DNA from: Aquilaria yunnanensis
Taxonomy: Eukaryota > Streptophyta > Magnoliopsida > Malvales > Thymelaeaceae
Assembly (NCBI GenBank): GCA_039654915.1
Contig: CM077596.1
Coordinates: forward strand, 71,487,751 to 71,551,750
Direction of reading: 5' to 3'
Length of the DNA stretch: 64,000 nt
Shown: piece by piece, positions 25,307-39,259 of the stretch
Position numbering within the stretch: position 1 is the stretch's first letter
Layout: each line of letters opens with the position of its first letter
The notes under the pieces: generated by a model
Seen by the model: only the letters and a program-made list of their open reading frames with translations
Database searches by the model: none
Told to the model about the DNA's origin: nothing
Translations under genes and position numbers: made by a program

Positions 25307-25784
25307 GGGAGTGTTTGGTTCAAGGATTCTTAAAACTGTGGGACGGCAAGTAAGATGGTAGGAGGGTAACATTATGGCAAATAACAACACAACTTCTAAA
25401 ACATAAAAATGGTTGAGTATCAATGGTGGGAAAAAGAATTGAAACAATATTGTTTTTGGTTATCTTGAGAAAATGATTTCTTGAATTCTTATTTTCCAAA
25501 ACAATATTCTTATTTCATTCATAGTTTGTTGTAAATCATTTTCCTACTTGTGGAGTCGGGGAAGTTGCTTTCTAAAAATTGTGAATGCGTGACCTCTACT
25601 AGAAAGTGAGAATCCAAGAAGTTATTCTACTAATCTAACCAAATATTGTTTAGATCCTTTTTCCTACAATTGGTACTCAATCAGTTTTATGCTCTAAAAA
25701 TTGTGGATTTTTACTTTCCAAAATGTTATTCTCCTACAATCTTCCTTTCCAAAGATTTTGAGAATCCTTCAACCAAATGCCCCC
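25307..25784. mobile_element. PIF/Harbinger-type MITE in SUVR 5' UTR intron
   Basis: The ends gggagtgtttggtt and (reversed) gggggcatttggtt are inverted repeats continued by caaggattctta and gaaggattctca. TTA flanks both sides (25304-25306 and 25785-25787), the PIF/Harbinger target duplication. The 478-bp interior is AT-rich and non-coding. It lies in the presumed first intron, between the 5' UTR exon and the WIYLD exon. Confidence 0.7.
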
Positions 25785-26078
25785 TTAAAAGCTAGTTGCT
25801 CATGGTCATCTGTAAATGCATGAGCCACAAAATGTCTTCTTCTCTGAATTAACTTTTCCACGTTTAATGTATTGAGGAGAATGATGTCTCATGAAGGATC
25901 GGAATCCCATTCAGTTCTTTCATGGATTGGTCCCACTGAATGCTGGGGAGACTAGACTAGACCTAAAATTTTCAATGCGACATTCCTATCCTCATAATTT
26001 GTACCTTATCTTACAAATGCTGAATAATCTTTTACATTTTATGTTGCAAACTTGCAGAACATAAGTCTGTTTGGCATC

Positions 26079-29000
26079 ATGACTCGAAATTCAAGGCTTG
26101 GGCTGGCCTTCCATGCAATGAAGGCTATTGGTATTGACAAAGATAAAGTTAAACCAGTGCTGAAGAAACTTCTGCAGCTGTATGACAAAAACTGGGAAAT
26201 GATAGAAGCAGAAAATTATAGAGTTCTTGCGGATGCCATCTTTGATGACGAGGATACTAAGGTTCATTTTTAAATCAAAGTGGCTTCACTGGTACAATTT
26301 TTTTTTTTTTTTGTTGTTCTTTGAAATAGTCTTAAGAGCATCTGCATATGCCACCTATGGGCTAGCACAATATCCTTCCTAACTTAGTGAAGCTAAAAGA
26401 AAATGAAACAGTGCAGCTAAAGTTACAGTCTAGTATACTTAATAAACCAACAGTAATGATCTAAATGGTTAGGTACCAGAATATGACATGGTCGTAGTCC
26501 GTTTCTCACTTCGATTGAGTTAATGATTTGATTGGCCACTCCTCGTGACCATGATTTTGCTGAATAGTCTATGATTTATCTCATACCAAATACTGTATAC
26601 TGTTGCTGAAAAGAGTTCCCATCTCATTCTTGCCTCTTTACCTTTTCCTCTTAGAACTCCACGGTACCATTGAAGGACTTGCTCCCATTGGAACTGCAAG
26701 CTGCTAACCTGTGTCTCTTCATTATCTTCCATACTTCCGTGAATAGCTACATTCAGAAATCAGTAGATGTCTGCTCCCTAATCCAACTTCACGTGACACA
26801 CCGTAGGGTTTCACAAGTTCACCAACCTTTCCAAAGTTTGTCACAAGCATTAAATCCATCTAAAATAGCTCTTAATGTAATATGAGGATACTTTTTCAAA
26901 ATGACTGTTCCCCCAATCAACATTTTTGACATTGTTAAACTGCTTATATAGATGGTTATATGCTTTGTATATATAGAATTTACATCTTTTACAGCCCTTC
27001 CACACCATATGATTATTGGCTTGCTTTGGCTGCAGCTCTGAAGACTTTGATTTTTACTTTACTTTTTCCCTTTCTTATTTCTGAATTCCTTTTTATTCAT
27101 TGCATTCCAGGAGCCTGAGCAGAAGAAATGCACTGCTGCTGATGTAGGCAATTTACAATTCACCTTGTTCTGTTTCCCGTGCTTCATTTGTGACTCTTGA
27201 GATTTTCATTTATTTGCGTCATCTAGCAGCCTGAAGAGTTTGAAGATAATGATTCAGCAGAAGAGCCAGAACGTCCCCTAAAACGAATACGTTTGAGACA
27301 TCAAGAAGGTCAAGCTTCAACTTATAATGGTAACCCCAGTTCTATATCAGTTGGAATGTTATCAAAAATGCCTAAAGAGGAAGGAGATGAACTGCTACCT
27401 GGCAGTGATCTTGGACCTGAATCACCGTCTGATTTTGAAGATGGAAGGACTGGGAGGCAGTTCAGTTTATCTGGTCCTGCTGTGCCCAATCATTGTAGCA
27501 GAAGCAAGGGCAAGGAACCTGTCTCACCTTATGCTGCTTCTGGTCCCAATGGGTGTACCCCACAGAAGAGATCTCTTGCATTATGCATCAAAGAGCCGGA
27601 AAGTCATCCTAGAATCAACCTCTTCTCTATGAACAGTGTGCCTGAGACTGATGCACTGATGATTCCAAAAGAGGAGCCTATTGATGAGATTGTACATGAT
27701 GAGGTTCCTCTTGCAGTTATTCATCCGGGTACTGATATAATTGCCTAGATAAGTAATGATTCTGTGGTGTTTGTATACTAATATATGTCACGTTAAGTGC
27801 AAATGTTATTTTTGCTTCAACTTTGTGCACTGAGTTATATTTGAGATTCTACACCTCAGAAGAAAACTTAAGATTTCGGTTCATGTCTCAAATTCATGTG
27901 ATTCTGGTATGAACAATTTGGTTTAGTTCCTGTGGATGCACAGTTTGTGATTGGGCAATCATATATCACATGTTAATGTGACAATTTCAACTGGCAAAAC
28001 TGATTTCTTTTTGTCACATATCTACATGATATAAAGAAAGCCTCCACCTAGGCTTGTCTTTGTTTGTGGTGATGCCTCTTGGTGCTTGTACTTGTTAATT
28101 TGTCTTTTATTACTGCATATTTTTTTTAAAACACCTGTTTCCTACCCATGTCAAGTGAACTGATCTATCATTATATGTATCCTAAAGCTCTTTTTAAAGC
28201 TATATCTTGCTAGTTGATGTGTTTACTATATATAATCAATTACATTGAATCTGAAAACATATAACCTAGGCTTTTCTTATGTTCCTGTTATTTTTCTTTT
28301 TTGGCTCATTATTGTTTATCAGATGTTGAAGATTCTTCCACAGGGAACGTTTTAGCAGAAAAAGAAGAAGTACAGGTCCCTCCAGCATCAGAGCTTGCGG
28401 AAGAAGAAAATATGTGTTATAATGATTCTGCTTCATCAAGTGAGAAGAGACTCTGCTGTGAGGTTTCTAGAGTTCCTGGGGAATTCCCTCCTAGCTTAGA
28501 AGTTGCTTCGTCAGGAGAGGTGAAGATTTATCTGAGCTGCAACTCTGCTCTTGGAAGATCAAATTTTCATATGCCTAGCCTAGATGAACTTATAAAATTG
28601 ACAGAGGATAGATGTCTCCGGTCTTACAAAATCCTTGATCCAAAATTTTCTGTGACCAAACTGATGAAAGATATGTGTGAGTGCTTCTTGGAATTGGCAA
28701 CTGATTCCTCTAATGAATCGCAGGAAGAATTAAGGATTGAGGTGCCGAATATTGAGGTATTGAAGAAATCTGGGTTACAAGATTCTCTAGGGGTGGAACA
28801 GAATAGGGAAACCATCTTTATGCCATCCATGGTTCAGGATGGCTCTGTTGCTGCACAATGTTCTATCAATGGATCTTTGAAAGATGGCTCAGGAAAGGAA
28901 TTAGTTGTTGTTGAGCATCAATTGACTTCTGATGAATTAAGGAGCATTAGTTATGCAAATGACATAACCAAGGGAGAAGAAAGTGTTCCTGTTACTTGGG

Positions 29001-32000
29001 TAAACGAAATTAGCAGAGATCTTCCTCCGCCTTTTTACTATATATCCCAGAGCCTAGTATTTCAAAGTGCCTGTGTCAACATCTCTCTTTCTCGTATCAA
29101 AGATCAAAGTTATTGTCCAGCATGTTCGGGGAATTGTCTATTGTCACCCACACCTTGTCATTGTCGTATACGAGGGGGCAGGGACTTTGCATACACCACA
29201 GAAGGTGTTGTTAAGGACGACTTCTTAGAGGAGTGTGTCTCTATGACATGTGATCCCCAGAAACAATCCCTCCTGAATTGTAAAGTGTGCCCGCTTGAAA
29301 AATCAAAAAATGATGAATTTCTTGAGCCATGCAAGGGTCACTTGAAGAGAAAAGTCATCAAAGAATGCTGTTGCAAATGTGGCTGCAATAAACTTTGTGG
29401 CAACCGAGTTGTGCAAAGAGGCATACAGTACAAATTGCAGGTATGATTATCTTGTTCATAATGATGTTTGTTTTCATGCTTAAATTTTTTGGTCATTTTG
29501 CTTCTTGACTTTTTTTCCAACTGCTATTATATATAAAAAAATAGAAGAAGAAAATAGAGAGTTTTGACTTATTATGATGGGGTTCTTTCCTGTCTGGAAA
29601 TGCAAAGTATGATAATTGTCTGAATTTCTCCTTGCTGATGACTGGATTTTCCATTGATATTAGGTCTTTTTGACACAGAATGGGACAGGTTGGGGGCTGA
29701 GGACTCTAGAGAAGCTACCAAAAGGTGCATTTGTTTGCGAATTTGTGGGAGAAATACTTACTCTCTCGGAGTTGTATGCAAGAAATACTGAGAAACATGC
29801 CCATCTGGTCCTGCTAGATGCACATTGGGCGCTGAAGGGAGTTTCAAAGGATGAAGAAGCCCTCTGTTTGGATGCAACATCTTATGGAAATGTTGCAAGA
29901 TTCATTAACCATAGGTGATTTTTTTTTATCATATTTGAGTTGAGATTTTGCGTGCTTTTCTTTTTCCCTATGTTTGACCTTTTGTTGGTTGTTGTCTATC
30001 TTGTGTGTATGCTCCTGTTTTCTTTTTCTTTTTTTTTATTGTTGGTAACACCTAAGATACAGGTTAAGAGGACAAGGTGTTAATGTGAAGTTGCTAGCAA
30101 TGCTGTCTGTGATAATAAATTACCCTAAAACTACGTGCTTTGTGTTACTGGAATGGAAAACTTTCTATTCTCTGTCATTCCAAAATATTAGTATCTTCCT
30201 CTTTTCTCCCATTTTCATGTTTTCCCTTTTACTATCTGGCAATAGAGAAATGAGAGGAGATGAAACTGAAGATGTAAATATACACGTCTTCCATCTTCTA
30301 GCGTAAGCTCTATTTTGGTGTGAGGGTCTCATTCACACTTGATGTGGGAGCAATGTGTATGGTTTGTATTAGCTGCTTTTCTTCCAAGCCTAGATATTCA
30401 TGGCAAACTCCTACTAAATGTCCCAAAGGGAAACACAATTGTTTGGAAACTTGTAGTTATTGGTTTAATTCAAAATTGAAGATGACTGTTGAGGTATTTT
30501 GCTGGCAACACTTTGCAATCCATGTTGAGAAACAGGGATCAATAACTGATCTTTTTCCTTTCCTTGTTGTGCTAGATGTCTGGATGCCAATTTGATTGAA
30601 ATTCCTATTGAAGTGGAGACACGGGATCTTCATTATTATCGTGTATGAAGTTTTTGTTTAACCTCTGTTCATGTAGGCACCATTTTTGGTGCTACTGGAA
30701 TTTTATCTTGTTCTTGTTTATCAGAATGCAACTGATGGTATGTTCATATTTATCAGCTAGCGTTCTTCACAACAAGAGAGGTTAACGCACTGGAGGAGCT
30801 AACATGGGTGAGTCACGGATCATCTTTGTTTTTTGCTATGTTTTCAATCAATCATTGAGGCTTGCTGATTTTCATACGGACCTGAGGACATGGAAATTGT
30901 TGTCTATAACAGACTTTTTCTTGATGCATATGGAAGTGTTTGGTATAACTTATAACCCTGAAAAAGGTGCTTCATCATTTTCTTCTCATTGTGTTTGGAA
31001 TGCTGAAGTGTATAATGGTGGATAGATATAATTTAATCAAGAAAGTTTGTCATACAGCTGTACATTTTATTCTATGTCCTGAAGAGACAAAGTCACACTC
31101 AATGAAACCCTCAGTGGTTCTGTTGAATTCCATGTTATGATCTCAGTGCATATCTGAAGATTAGGTAAGACATATGTTAGCTTTAAGTTCTCTAATTCTT
31201 AGCTATTAGAGAGCATTTAAAAGTATTTTCACTGCTCAAATAATCTCAATGTGTGTATGTGTGGATTGATAAGATTGTTTACATGTGAAATATACCCATA
31301 ATGGATGTTGTATTCGTCATGGGCTGCAGAATGCTCTGATGAGGCGTCTTTGGAGTTGCATCAAGCAAAATGCTTAATGTTCAAAACAGTACTTAGATGT
31401 TATTTCTGCATGTATATTCAGCATAAATACCTTAATTTTGGGATCCATTCTTCTCTTTTGTACAACTGAAAAAGGGTAAGGGGTTGGTTGGGATTTGAGC
31501 CTTAGACCTTGTCATGACAACCATCAGCTTTTACTGTTAGGCTAAGCCTCATTATTCAAGGATCCTTCCTGGCCTATTGCAGTGTTTTTATATTTAAATT
31601 TCAGGTGAACAGTGATGCCTGATGAGGGATTCAGCAATATGTGCAGTTAAAGCCAATTCATTTTAACTTAAGTCAACTGAAACCAATTTAATTTGAAAGC
31701 CAATATTATTTAGATGTAATAATTCATTTGAAAGTAAATTTTCATAATGTTATTAAATTTTTACGATTTTTTTCTTTTTTAATGCCTTAAACTAGAAAAA
31801 TTCATAAAAATTTAGTAAGATTACAAAAATTGTATTTTCAGTGGATTATGGTAGCTATGTAATATTAGCTTTTAATTAAAATTAGTTCCGGATAAAAAAG
31901 TCGTAAGAATAAAAATAAGCCATTTTGGAATTAATTAGCTTAAGTTAAAACAAACTAGGTTGTAAACTTTTTGGTTGTGTGCGTGTAAGAAAATATTGTC

Positions 32001-33430
32001 CTTAAACTGTTCATGTCCTTTTCAATTGGAGAACTGAAGGTATCTATATCTCATTTTGCTCATAAAAATATCAGATAAAACTGGACAGCTACTGGTATGT
32101 TTCAAGATTTTGAAAGTGTGCATACTTGCCTATTTCTTGTTGTATGGAAATGTTCTATCTCTGGATTCTGATTCATTATGTATGCCTTACACATGCATGG
32201 GTATATATGTGTATATTGATGCTTTCTTGCATATCTGAATGTATATAATATAGTATGCTGTTTATTCTAAATCTACGACTTTCATGTATATGCATAACCA
32301 TTTACTAATGGAGAAGTGCATCACATGCAGGATTATGGTATTGACTTTGATGACCAAGATAATCCTATCAAGGGATTCCAATGCAAATGTGGGAGTCAGT
32401 TTTGCCGGAACATGAAACGTTCTGCTAGTAAGTATATGCATGCAATACATAGTATTTTTATCAGTAAACACGAGGCATGTGGTGAAAACTAGTTTCTTCT
32501 GATCAGCATGATGCACATTAGTTATGCTTCTCTCCTGCATAAACTAGTCATAGATTTCAGAAGCTAAATTTTTCATGGGTGAGGGCAAACACCTACATAT
32601 GCATTGCGGTCTTAGAGTAGGAATCAGGGTAAGATGTGTAAAAAAACTTTGGGGTATTTTGCAATTTGGGATAACCAGCTGAAGCTCCATTATTCTGTAA
32701 GTGGGCATCTTTATGCTGGTTAATAATTCATTAGCTTATTTAGGACTTATCTGGAATCAACAATTTTTATTTTAATTTATGAATATATATATTTATTAGC
32801 TTATTCATAAGTAGGGCTTGTTAGCATACAACTTGGTATATGTTTGGTTTTGTGTGCTTGGATATTGTTGCGAAGTACTAGTAGAACTTTTGAGGGTTAG
32901 CACACTTACCCTTGAACTTCAGACAAAATTATGCTGGCCCCCTGAGGTTTCAAATCTAAGTTACCCCCCATTTTTTATTTCAATACCAGTAGAGAAAAAG
33001 ACTCTTATATTTATAGGGAGGAAAAATTGATGACATAAATTGTTTGTTAATAATAACAATTAGTAGGCAATTTAATTGACTAGAAGATAGTCATTAAATT
33101 GTCTTCCATTTGTGGAGAAGAAAAACTGATAATTAAAATTGTTCGTTAATCAAAAAATTATTAAAGAGTTTGAATTTACTATAATACAGACTGAACAATT
33201 TAAATTAGGATTTTAGGGTGATGTGTAATCAACCCAACTTTCGGCAGTAAATATCAAAACCTCAGATTGTTCTTGCAATGGTGGCCCAATTACTTTTAGC
33301 CATAAAAGAAAAGCTAAGTAGAATGTACTTGAGTAGGTTCTCTGTCAAATTCAGTGAGCAGTTCGAGTTGGATTCTTTTGTGGAAAATAAATTTTCACAT
33401 TTTGCAGGGTCTGCGAAGATTATAAGATAG
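26079..33430 (+). CDS. SUVR2: SUVR1/SUVR2-like SET-domain protein
   Basis: Nine coding exons join in phase: 26079-26261, 27111-27143, 27230-27728, 28323-29440, 29664-29914, 30576-30642, 30757-30807, 32331-32427 and 33408-33430, giving 773 residues. A GC-rich 5' UTR exon (about 23690-24020) is likely. Residues 1-61 form the plant WIYLD domain (NWEMIEAENYRVLADAIFDD). A low-complexity, basic middle part contains EEPERPLKRIRLR. A Cys-rich pre-SET follows (CPACSGNC... AYTTEG), then SET (GWGLRTLEKLPKGAFVCEFVGE, FINHRC, ELTWDYG) and a short post-SET (CKCGSQFC). Arabidopsis SUVR2 works in transcriptional silencing with SNF2-type remodellers. Here the SET core reads NHRCLDAN instead of the usual NHSC-x-PN, as is typical of the SUVR1/2 branch. 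SUVR1 and SUVR2 cannot be told apart from this alone. Confidence 0.93.
31654..31957. mobile_element. MITE, family member 2, in SUVR intron
   Basis: Collinear with the element at 2001-2335: shared blocks include gtaataattcattt, attcataaaaatttagtaag and gtaatattagcttttaatta. The ends are inverted (caattcattttaactta at left, taagttaaaaca at right). It lies in the long intron before the post-SET exon. Confidence 0.65.
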
Positions 33431-33809
33431 GATTTTCAGTACTACGAGGTTTTCTTTAGACAAGTGCGGGAAGGATGTTTTTGTACGCTGCTGTCTTGAT
33501 AGGATGAATCTGCAGTTAAACCAGAAGCAGGAGAAGTGCTCATAGGTTACAATATTTTGTACATGGATGGATTTGTTCTCTGGTGTGATGCAATCAGGAA
33601 AAATACTTTGCCGGTAAACTGAAGTCTTCTCAGCTTGTCCGAAACTTCACAGGCATGAATGAAAGTAAAATTGCCAGCAGAAAGGTTCCAAGATTTTAAT
33701 TCGCTAATTCAAGTTGCTATGCAGGCAACATATTTTCATTATGAACACCTTAATTACGATATTGAAATGTCACAAAGTCGGAGTACACAATTTACATATT
33801 TGGTACATA

Positions 33810-35498
33810 CTAACTTAGGTTCAACTGCATTGTCTTATCCACTGATGATGTTGCTTCCCGGCAGTGAGGTCTTGAAAGAACCTCATGCTCGCAAACATAC
33901 GGGATCACTGGTCGAATACTACCAGGATTTAATGGAAAAAGAAAGCCATAGTAACCATCAGCGATTGCTGTGAAATCACAAGTTGATGCTACCTTCGGTA
34001 TCTGTTCACAACAAGCGTTAGATCTGTGGTTTGGTAGATTTGCATAATCAGTGCTTAGTGCTCGTCACTGGTCTCAGATTCTAATCAGACTGATCATAAC
34101 ACAACACAGCTAAGATCACCCAAGCCAAGACAACCAAATTATCATGCAAAGTGAACTGATTTAAGACTTCTAAAGCAGAACTCCAGGCAAATATTGAACA
34201 GCTCAACTGTTGAACAAGTATCTGAATATGCATCAGAGAAAAGGCCTTTGCAGTTTGCACATGACAACAATAGTTAGATGGGCAACACACTGCATAAAGG
34301 TTAGTAAGACATGGGCATTGTAATAGAAGAGTACCTGATAAATGTCGGACATGTAAGCATGAAGATTTGGATATTCGAGTAGCTTCCTCTTGGTGCATTT
34401 GAACAGAACATTATACACAAGATCAAACCTGATCAACGTCGTGAACAAGCAGACATCGGCAAGAGTCAGTCTGTCACCGCACAAATACCTTGAACTGCCC
34501 AAGTGATTGTCTATTATGTCTAATGTCCTGAACAGATCATTCACTGCAACATCATAGGCCTCCTGGCTTTGAGCAAAACCACATCTACAGAACAAATAAT
34601 CAATGACATTGCTTGTGTCACAAGACAAACTACTGATGCAAGTACAAACATTTTGGTGCCCAAGTGAAAGTTGCACAATCTGGGAAGATTACCTGTAAAC
34701 TCCATTGTTCACATTGGGGTAAATCGCTCTATTCCACTCCTCAATCTCTGTCTTCAAGTCCAATGGCGAAAGATCCAAATCCGGGTTCCCAGCAGACCCG
34801 TTTAGACCCGAATTGAAGAACTCAATAATATCATAGCTCTCATTGCACACCACCTCCTTCTTCTCAACGTCCAACAACATGGGCACTGAGGCCCGCCCAT
34901 CATACCCGCCCCGCCTCAGCCCATAAACTTCTTTCAGATTCCTGCATCCATTGACCCTATCCCTACCCGGAACAAGAGCATCCCTATCCCTCTCCCCTTC
35001 CTGATCATCACCTCGAATAAATTCCCAGGAGCCATCTTGTCCCGGCGAAGCGACGGAGACAGGAATGACTTCTTCTAGGCCCTTGAGGGCTCGGACTATG
35101 AGCGTACGGTGAGCCCACGGGCAGGGTAGGCCCACGTAGAGGTGAAATTTTCCGGCGGGTGGGTTTTGGCCGGAGATGCGGAATCTGGAAGCCGGTCGAG
35201 AGTAGCCGCCGGACGGATCGGAAGGAGCCAGCTGAGACATCATAAGCTGCCATGCAGCGGTCCACGCCGTGCGGACGGAGGAGATGAGAATCCCCGGCGG
35301 AAGAGAAGGCCCCCATAGAAGTTTCCCGACGTTGTTGAGAAGGTTAACGCCGGCCCTGCTGACATAATTAGTTGACATCCTGGGGCTGACGTGGCACTTG
35401 GAGGTGTCACGCAATACTTTTTGCGGGGAAATCGGGAGGAGAATTTGAGAGCTGAAGCTCATGGCCGCTGGCTCCAACTGCTCTCTGTTCGCTCGCAC
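33810..35498 (-). CDS. Glutathionyl-hydroquinone reductase (xi-class GST, ECM4-like)
   Basis: Exons 35498-34693, 34584-34335 and 34001-33810 join in phase, giving 415 residues from the first ATG or 403 from an ATG at 35462; I favour the latter because it opens a Ser/Arg-rich transit-like peptide. The thioredoxin-like domain carries the catalytic CPWAH motif (Cys114 from the second ATG), the hallmark of glutathionyl-hydroquinone reductases, which reduce glutathionyl-quinones with glutathione. [11 protein letters not shown] and the all-helical C-terminal domain ([20 protein letters not shown]) follow. The last exon ends in a family-like tail with [19 protein letters not shown]. Plant members are commonly predicted to be plastidial. 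The gene is convergent with SUVR, 380 bp between stop codons. Confidence 0.92.
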
Positions 35499-35564
35499 TG
35501 CAAGTCTGGACTCTGGAAGAAGGAAGGGATAATTACGTAATTTAGCTTAATTTGTGCGTTTCGG

Positions 35565-36372
35565 AAGGCCATTTTAGCCACTGAACTTAGACGGCCCGGA
35601 CAAGTAAGCCTCTCAACTTGGAATCGGTCAAACCCTCCCCCTTAACTTTGAAACACAGGACAATTTAGTCCTTATGGGGCCATGTGTGCAACATGTAATG
35701 GTTTTTTCCAAACGCTGTCACTGCTTCGTTTGTCTGTTCGTTTCTTCTTTCCTCTTTTGTTCATCATTTAGAGTAGGACGTAGGAATTTGTGTGCAGTTG
35801 GGAGATTCCTTATCAACATCATGGTAGCGCCTTGAACCTAGCCATTATGCTCAAAACCTACCCCCAAACTTCCCCGAATTCACGACACTGCCATTGTCAT
35901 CCCTTTCCCCTCAATCGCCCTGTACTTCTGCAGGTAAATCTTCAATGGCTCCACGTAGTGCTTAAACCCCATTGTAGTCATTGCCCACAGCAGATCATCC
36001 CTATTGATCGTCTTCTGTTTTTCCCACTAGCACTTGTCATAGGCTTGCCTCATGATGAAGCTTATGAACTCTAATATGTAGTCCTGCACCGTCTCCTTCG
36101 TGTCCTTAGATATCTTCGTGTTCATCGGCAAAGCCTTCTTCATTATCTGACTCATGTTGTTTTGTTTTCTTCATCCTCTTTGTTTGTTTGCCCTAAACCT
36201 CAAGCAGCAAACGGAACAGTGATGACGTTTGGAAAAAAATCATCATGTGTTGCCCACAAGGCCCCATAAGGCTAAATTGTCCCGTGTTACATAGTTTAGG
36301 GGGCGAGTTTGATAGATTCCAAGTTGGGTGGCTTAAGTGTCCGGGTCATGGAAGTTCAGGGCTAAACAAGTA
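35565..36372. mobile_element. Pack-MULE-like element with ~160-bp inverted arms
   Basis: The arms at about 35565-35731 and 36216-36372 are inverted copies. Paired motifs include ttagccactgaactt against aagttcagggcta, caacttggaatc against gattccaagttg, gacaatttag against ctaaattgtc, ttatggggcc against ggccccataa, and ttttttccaaacg against cgtttggaaaaaaa. Between the arms lies a gene-derived block (NF-YB fragment, listed separately). Long arms around a host-gene copy is the Pack-MULE pattern. I could not find a clean 9-bp target duplication. It sits in the shared upstream region of the reductase and RPL23 genes. Confidence 0.75.
35880..36155 (-). pseudogene. NF-YB histone-fold fragment captured in a TIR element
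   Basis: The minus strand reads through the conserved core of NF-YB (HAP3), the histone-fold subunit of the CCAAT-binding NF-Y factor. Recognisable stretches are [47 protein letters not shown] and [13 protein letters not shown]. The frame has an in-frame TAG (36029-36027) where functional proteins have a Gln after DKC, and ends at a TGA at 35882-35880. Substitutions occur at several otherwise conserved sites. Only the core domain is present, cleanly enclosed by inverted arms, so this is a broken captured copy rather than a gene. Confidence 0.85.
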
Positions 36373-36443
36373 GCTAACGGCGCCGTTTATTTGTTTATTC
36401 CAGAGGATACACAAACCTCTACAACCAAACGCGCCCTAGATTA

Positions 36444-36472
36444 AAACCCTAATTGAATGACGTCTATAAAAT
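36444..36472 (+). promoter_or_regulatory. RPL23 promoter: telo-box and TATA box
   Basis: AAACCCTAA (36444-36452) is a plant telo-box, frequent in ribosomal-protein gene promoters. TATAAAAT (36465-36472) lies 59 bp before the RPL23 ATG, placing transcription start near 36500. Confidence 0.7.
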
Positions 36473-36530
36473 GTAAGACACACCCGGGAGACCTGAAGAG
36501 AGAGGAGCTGAGTCCGTGAGCCGATAGAAG

Positions 36531-37628
<1,098 letters not shown>

Positions 37629-38984
37629 GAATATGTCTTCTGGTTTTGGTAAGTGCGCAGTTAGTTAAAGTAGCTGTTCCAAATGAGTTCAGGATCTTTG
37701 TTTTTGGGACAGACATTCTGGTTCTTCAGGCAGAACAAAATATGATGTGTATTAGACTCCTTAGCTGCTCCCTGATCTTGACCACAGACGTTTTCACTTG
37801 CTGCCTGTTTCTCAATCTGGTCTTGTCTTACTGTTTGAATTTGTTGCAGTAGCAATTCTTGACTGTTCTATTTCTATTTCACGGGTGGGATATTGTTAAT
37901 GTTGCTTCAAATGATGAGGCTATCTCGTAAATTTCATCCGAGGTTCCTGACTTGGGTATTCGCTAGAGGTTTTGGAAGAGTGATTGCAAATGCTTTTATT
38001 TTTTTTAATGTAGCTATTATTTATTTAAATTAATTGGCCAAAAAAATTTGTTTATTTGAATTATATACAAGTACCCTGCGTCTTATTTTTGAATCACTTG
38101 ATTCTCTAAATTTTTTAATCACATAAATATTTACTTATTGTAAATTTTTCATCATTATTTTGCTGGTGAATATCATTTAAAATCTAATATATTTACTTAA
38201 TTATCGGTTGAGTTATATTTTTTTTTCATAAAGCAATTAATTTTCATGATATTTATTTTTCTTTAGCCAGATTAAGAAAAGCAATAACAAATACTTTTAC
38301 TTGTCGCAAAAAAAAAGTTTTAGATGTGGTTTTTAGGTTTCTTAAAGTGTAATATTACTATTGGTACCAAAATTTTAAATAACCACTATCTGAAGATAAT
38401 TACTCAATAATAATCTCCGCTAAAAATAACCTGTAAAATATTTTTTTTATGAGAAGTATTATATAGTTATTAATTTTTCTTTTCTATAGCTAGATATTCA
38501 TAAAAATTTAAAAAACCATTTTACTTTCTAAAAAAATATTACTTACCTAGTTACTAGGTAAATAGGGTATTAGCGTTTAAATGGCATTAATCGTTAGTAG
38601 AAAAAATGAAAATAATGTATATTTTTAAAAAAATTGAGAAAGAATATAGTGATATGAGTGTTTTTCATACTTAACTAATAGATGTTCGTATTTGTCACAA
38701 ATGTTTTAGAAGTACTTCATATTAGTTCTGGTCTTTAATTATCAAATAGTTATTAGATAATGCAGATTCACTAAAGGAGTATCTTAGTACATGACAAGAA
38801 GTAAAAATTGATGCTTCAAATTGTTTAATAATTATTAAAAAATAATTAGGCAATTTAATAGTTCAAATCTTCGTAAATGCAAGATAGTATTAATTTTCGC
38901 TCTATTAGTGTTAAAAAAATATTCTGGTTTGTTTAGGTCAATTGGAGTTGCGCCATGACGAACCCGTTTTTGTTCCTTTTATGC
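37629..38984. other. RPL23 3' region and AT-rich intergenic DNA
   Basis: The first few hundred bases are likely 3' UTR. From about 38000 the sequence is AT-rich and without a recognisable feature. Confidence 0.6.
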
Positions 38985-39259
38985 GAAACTTACAAAAATC
39001 TTCTTAGGATTTGGTTTAACCTACACTTGTGATTTGTCTTCCTCTATTTTAAAAATTCTACATTTTGCCCCTAATAGTAACTTTCATTTTTTATGCTAGT
39101 AGGGTCAAATGTTTTGATTACCAAAAGGTTTCTAAATCATTCAAATCAACCACAAGGATTATCTCATGTCACTTCCAATATAATTTTCCCCATATGTATA
39201 TAATATATTTCTCATGAATATTTTGCTTCCAAAAAATATCTATATTTATAAATTTGCTA

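Noticed and set aside
33659..33973. 104-codon plus-strand frame after SUVR
   Set aside because: It is antisense to the last exon of the reductase and lies in the SUVR 3' UTR; no domain.
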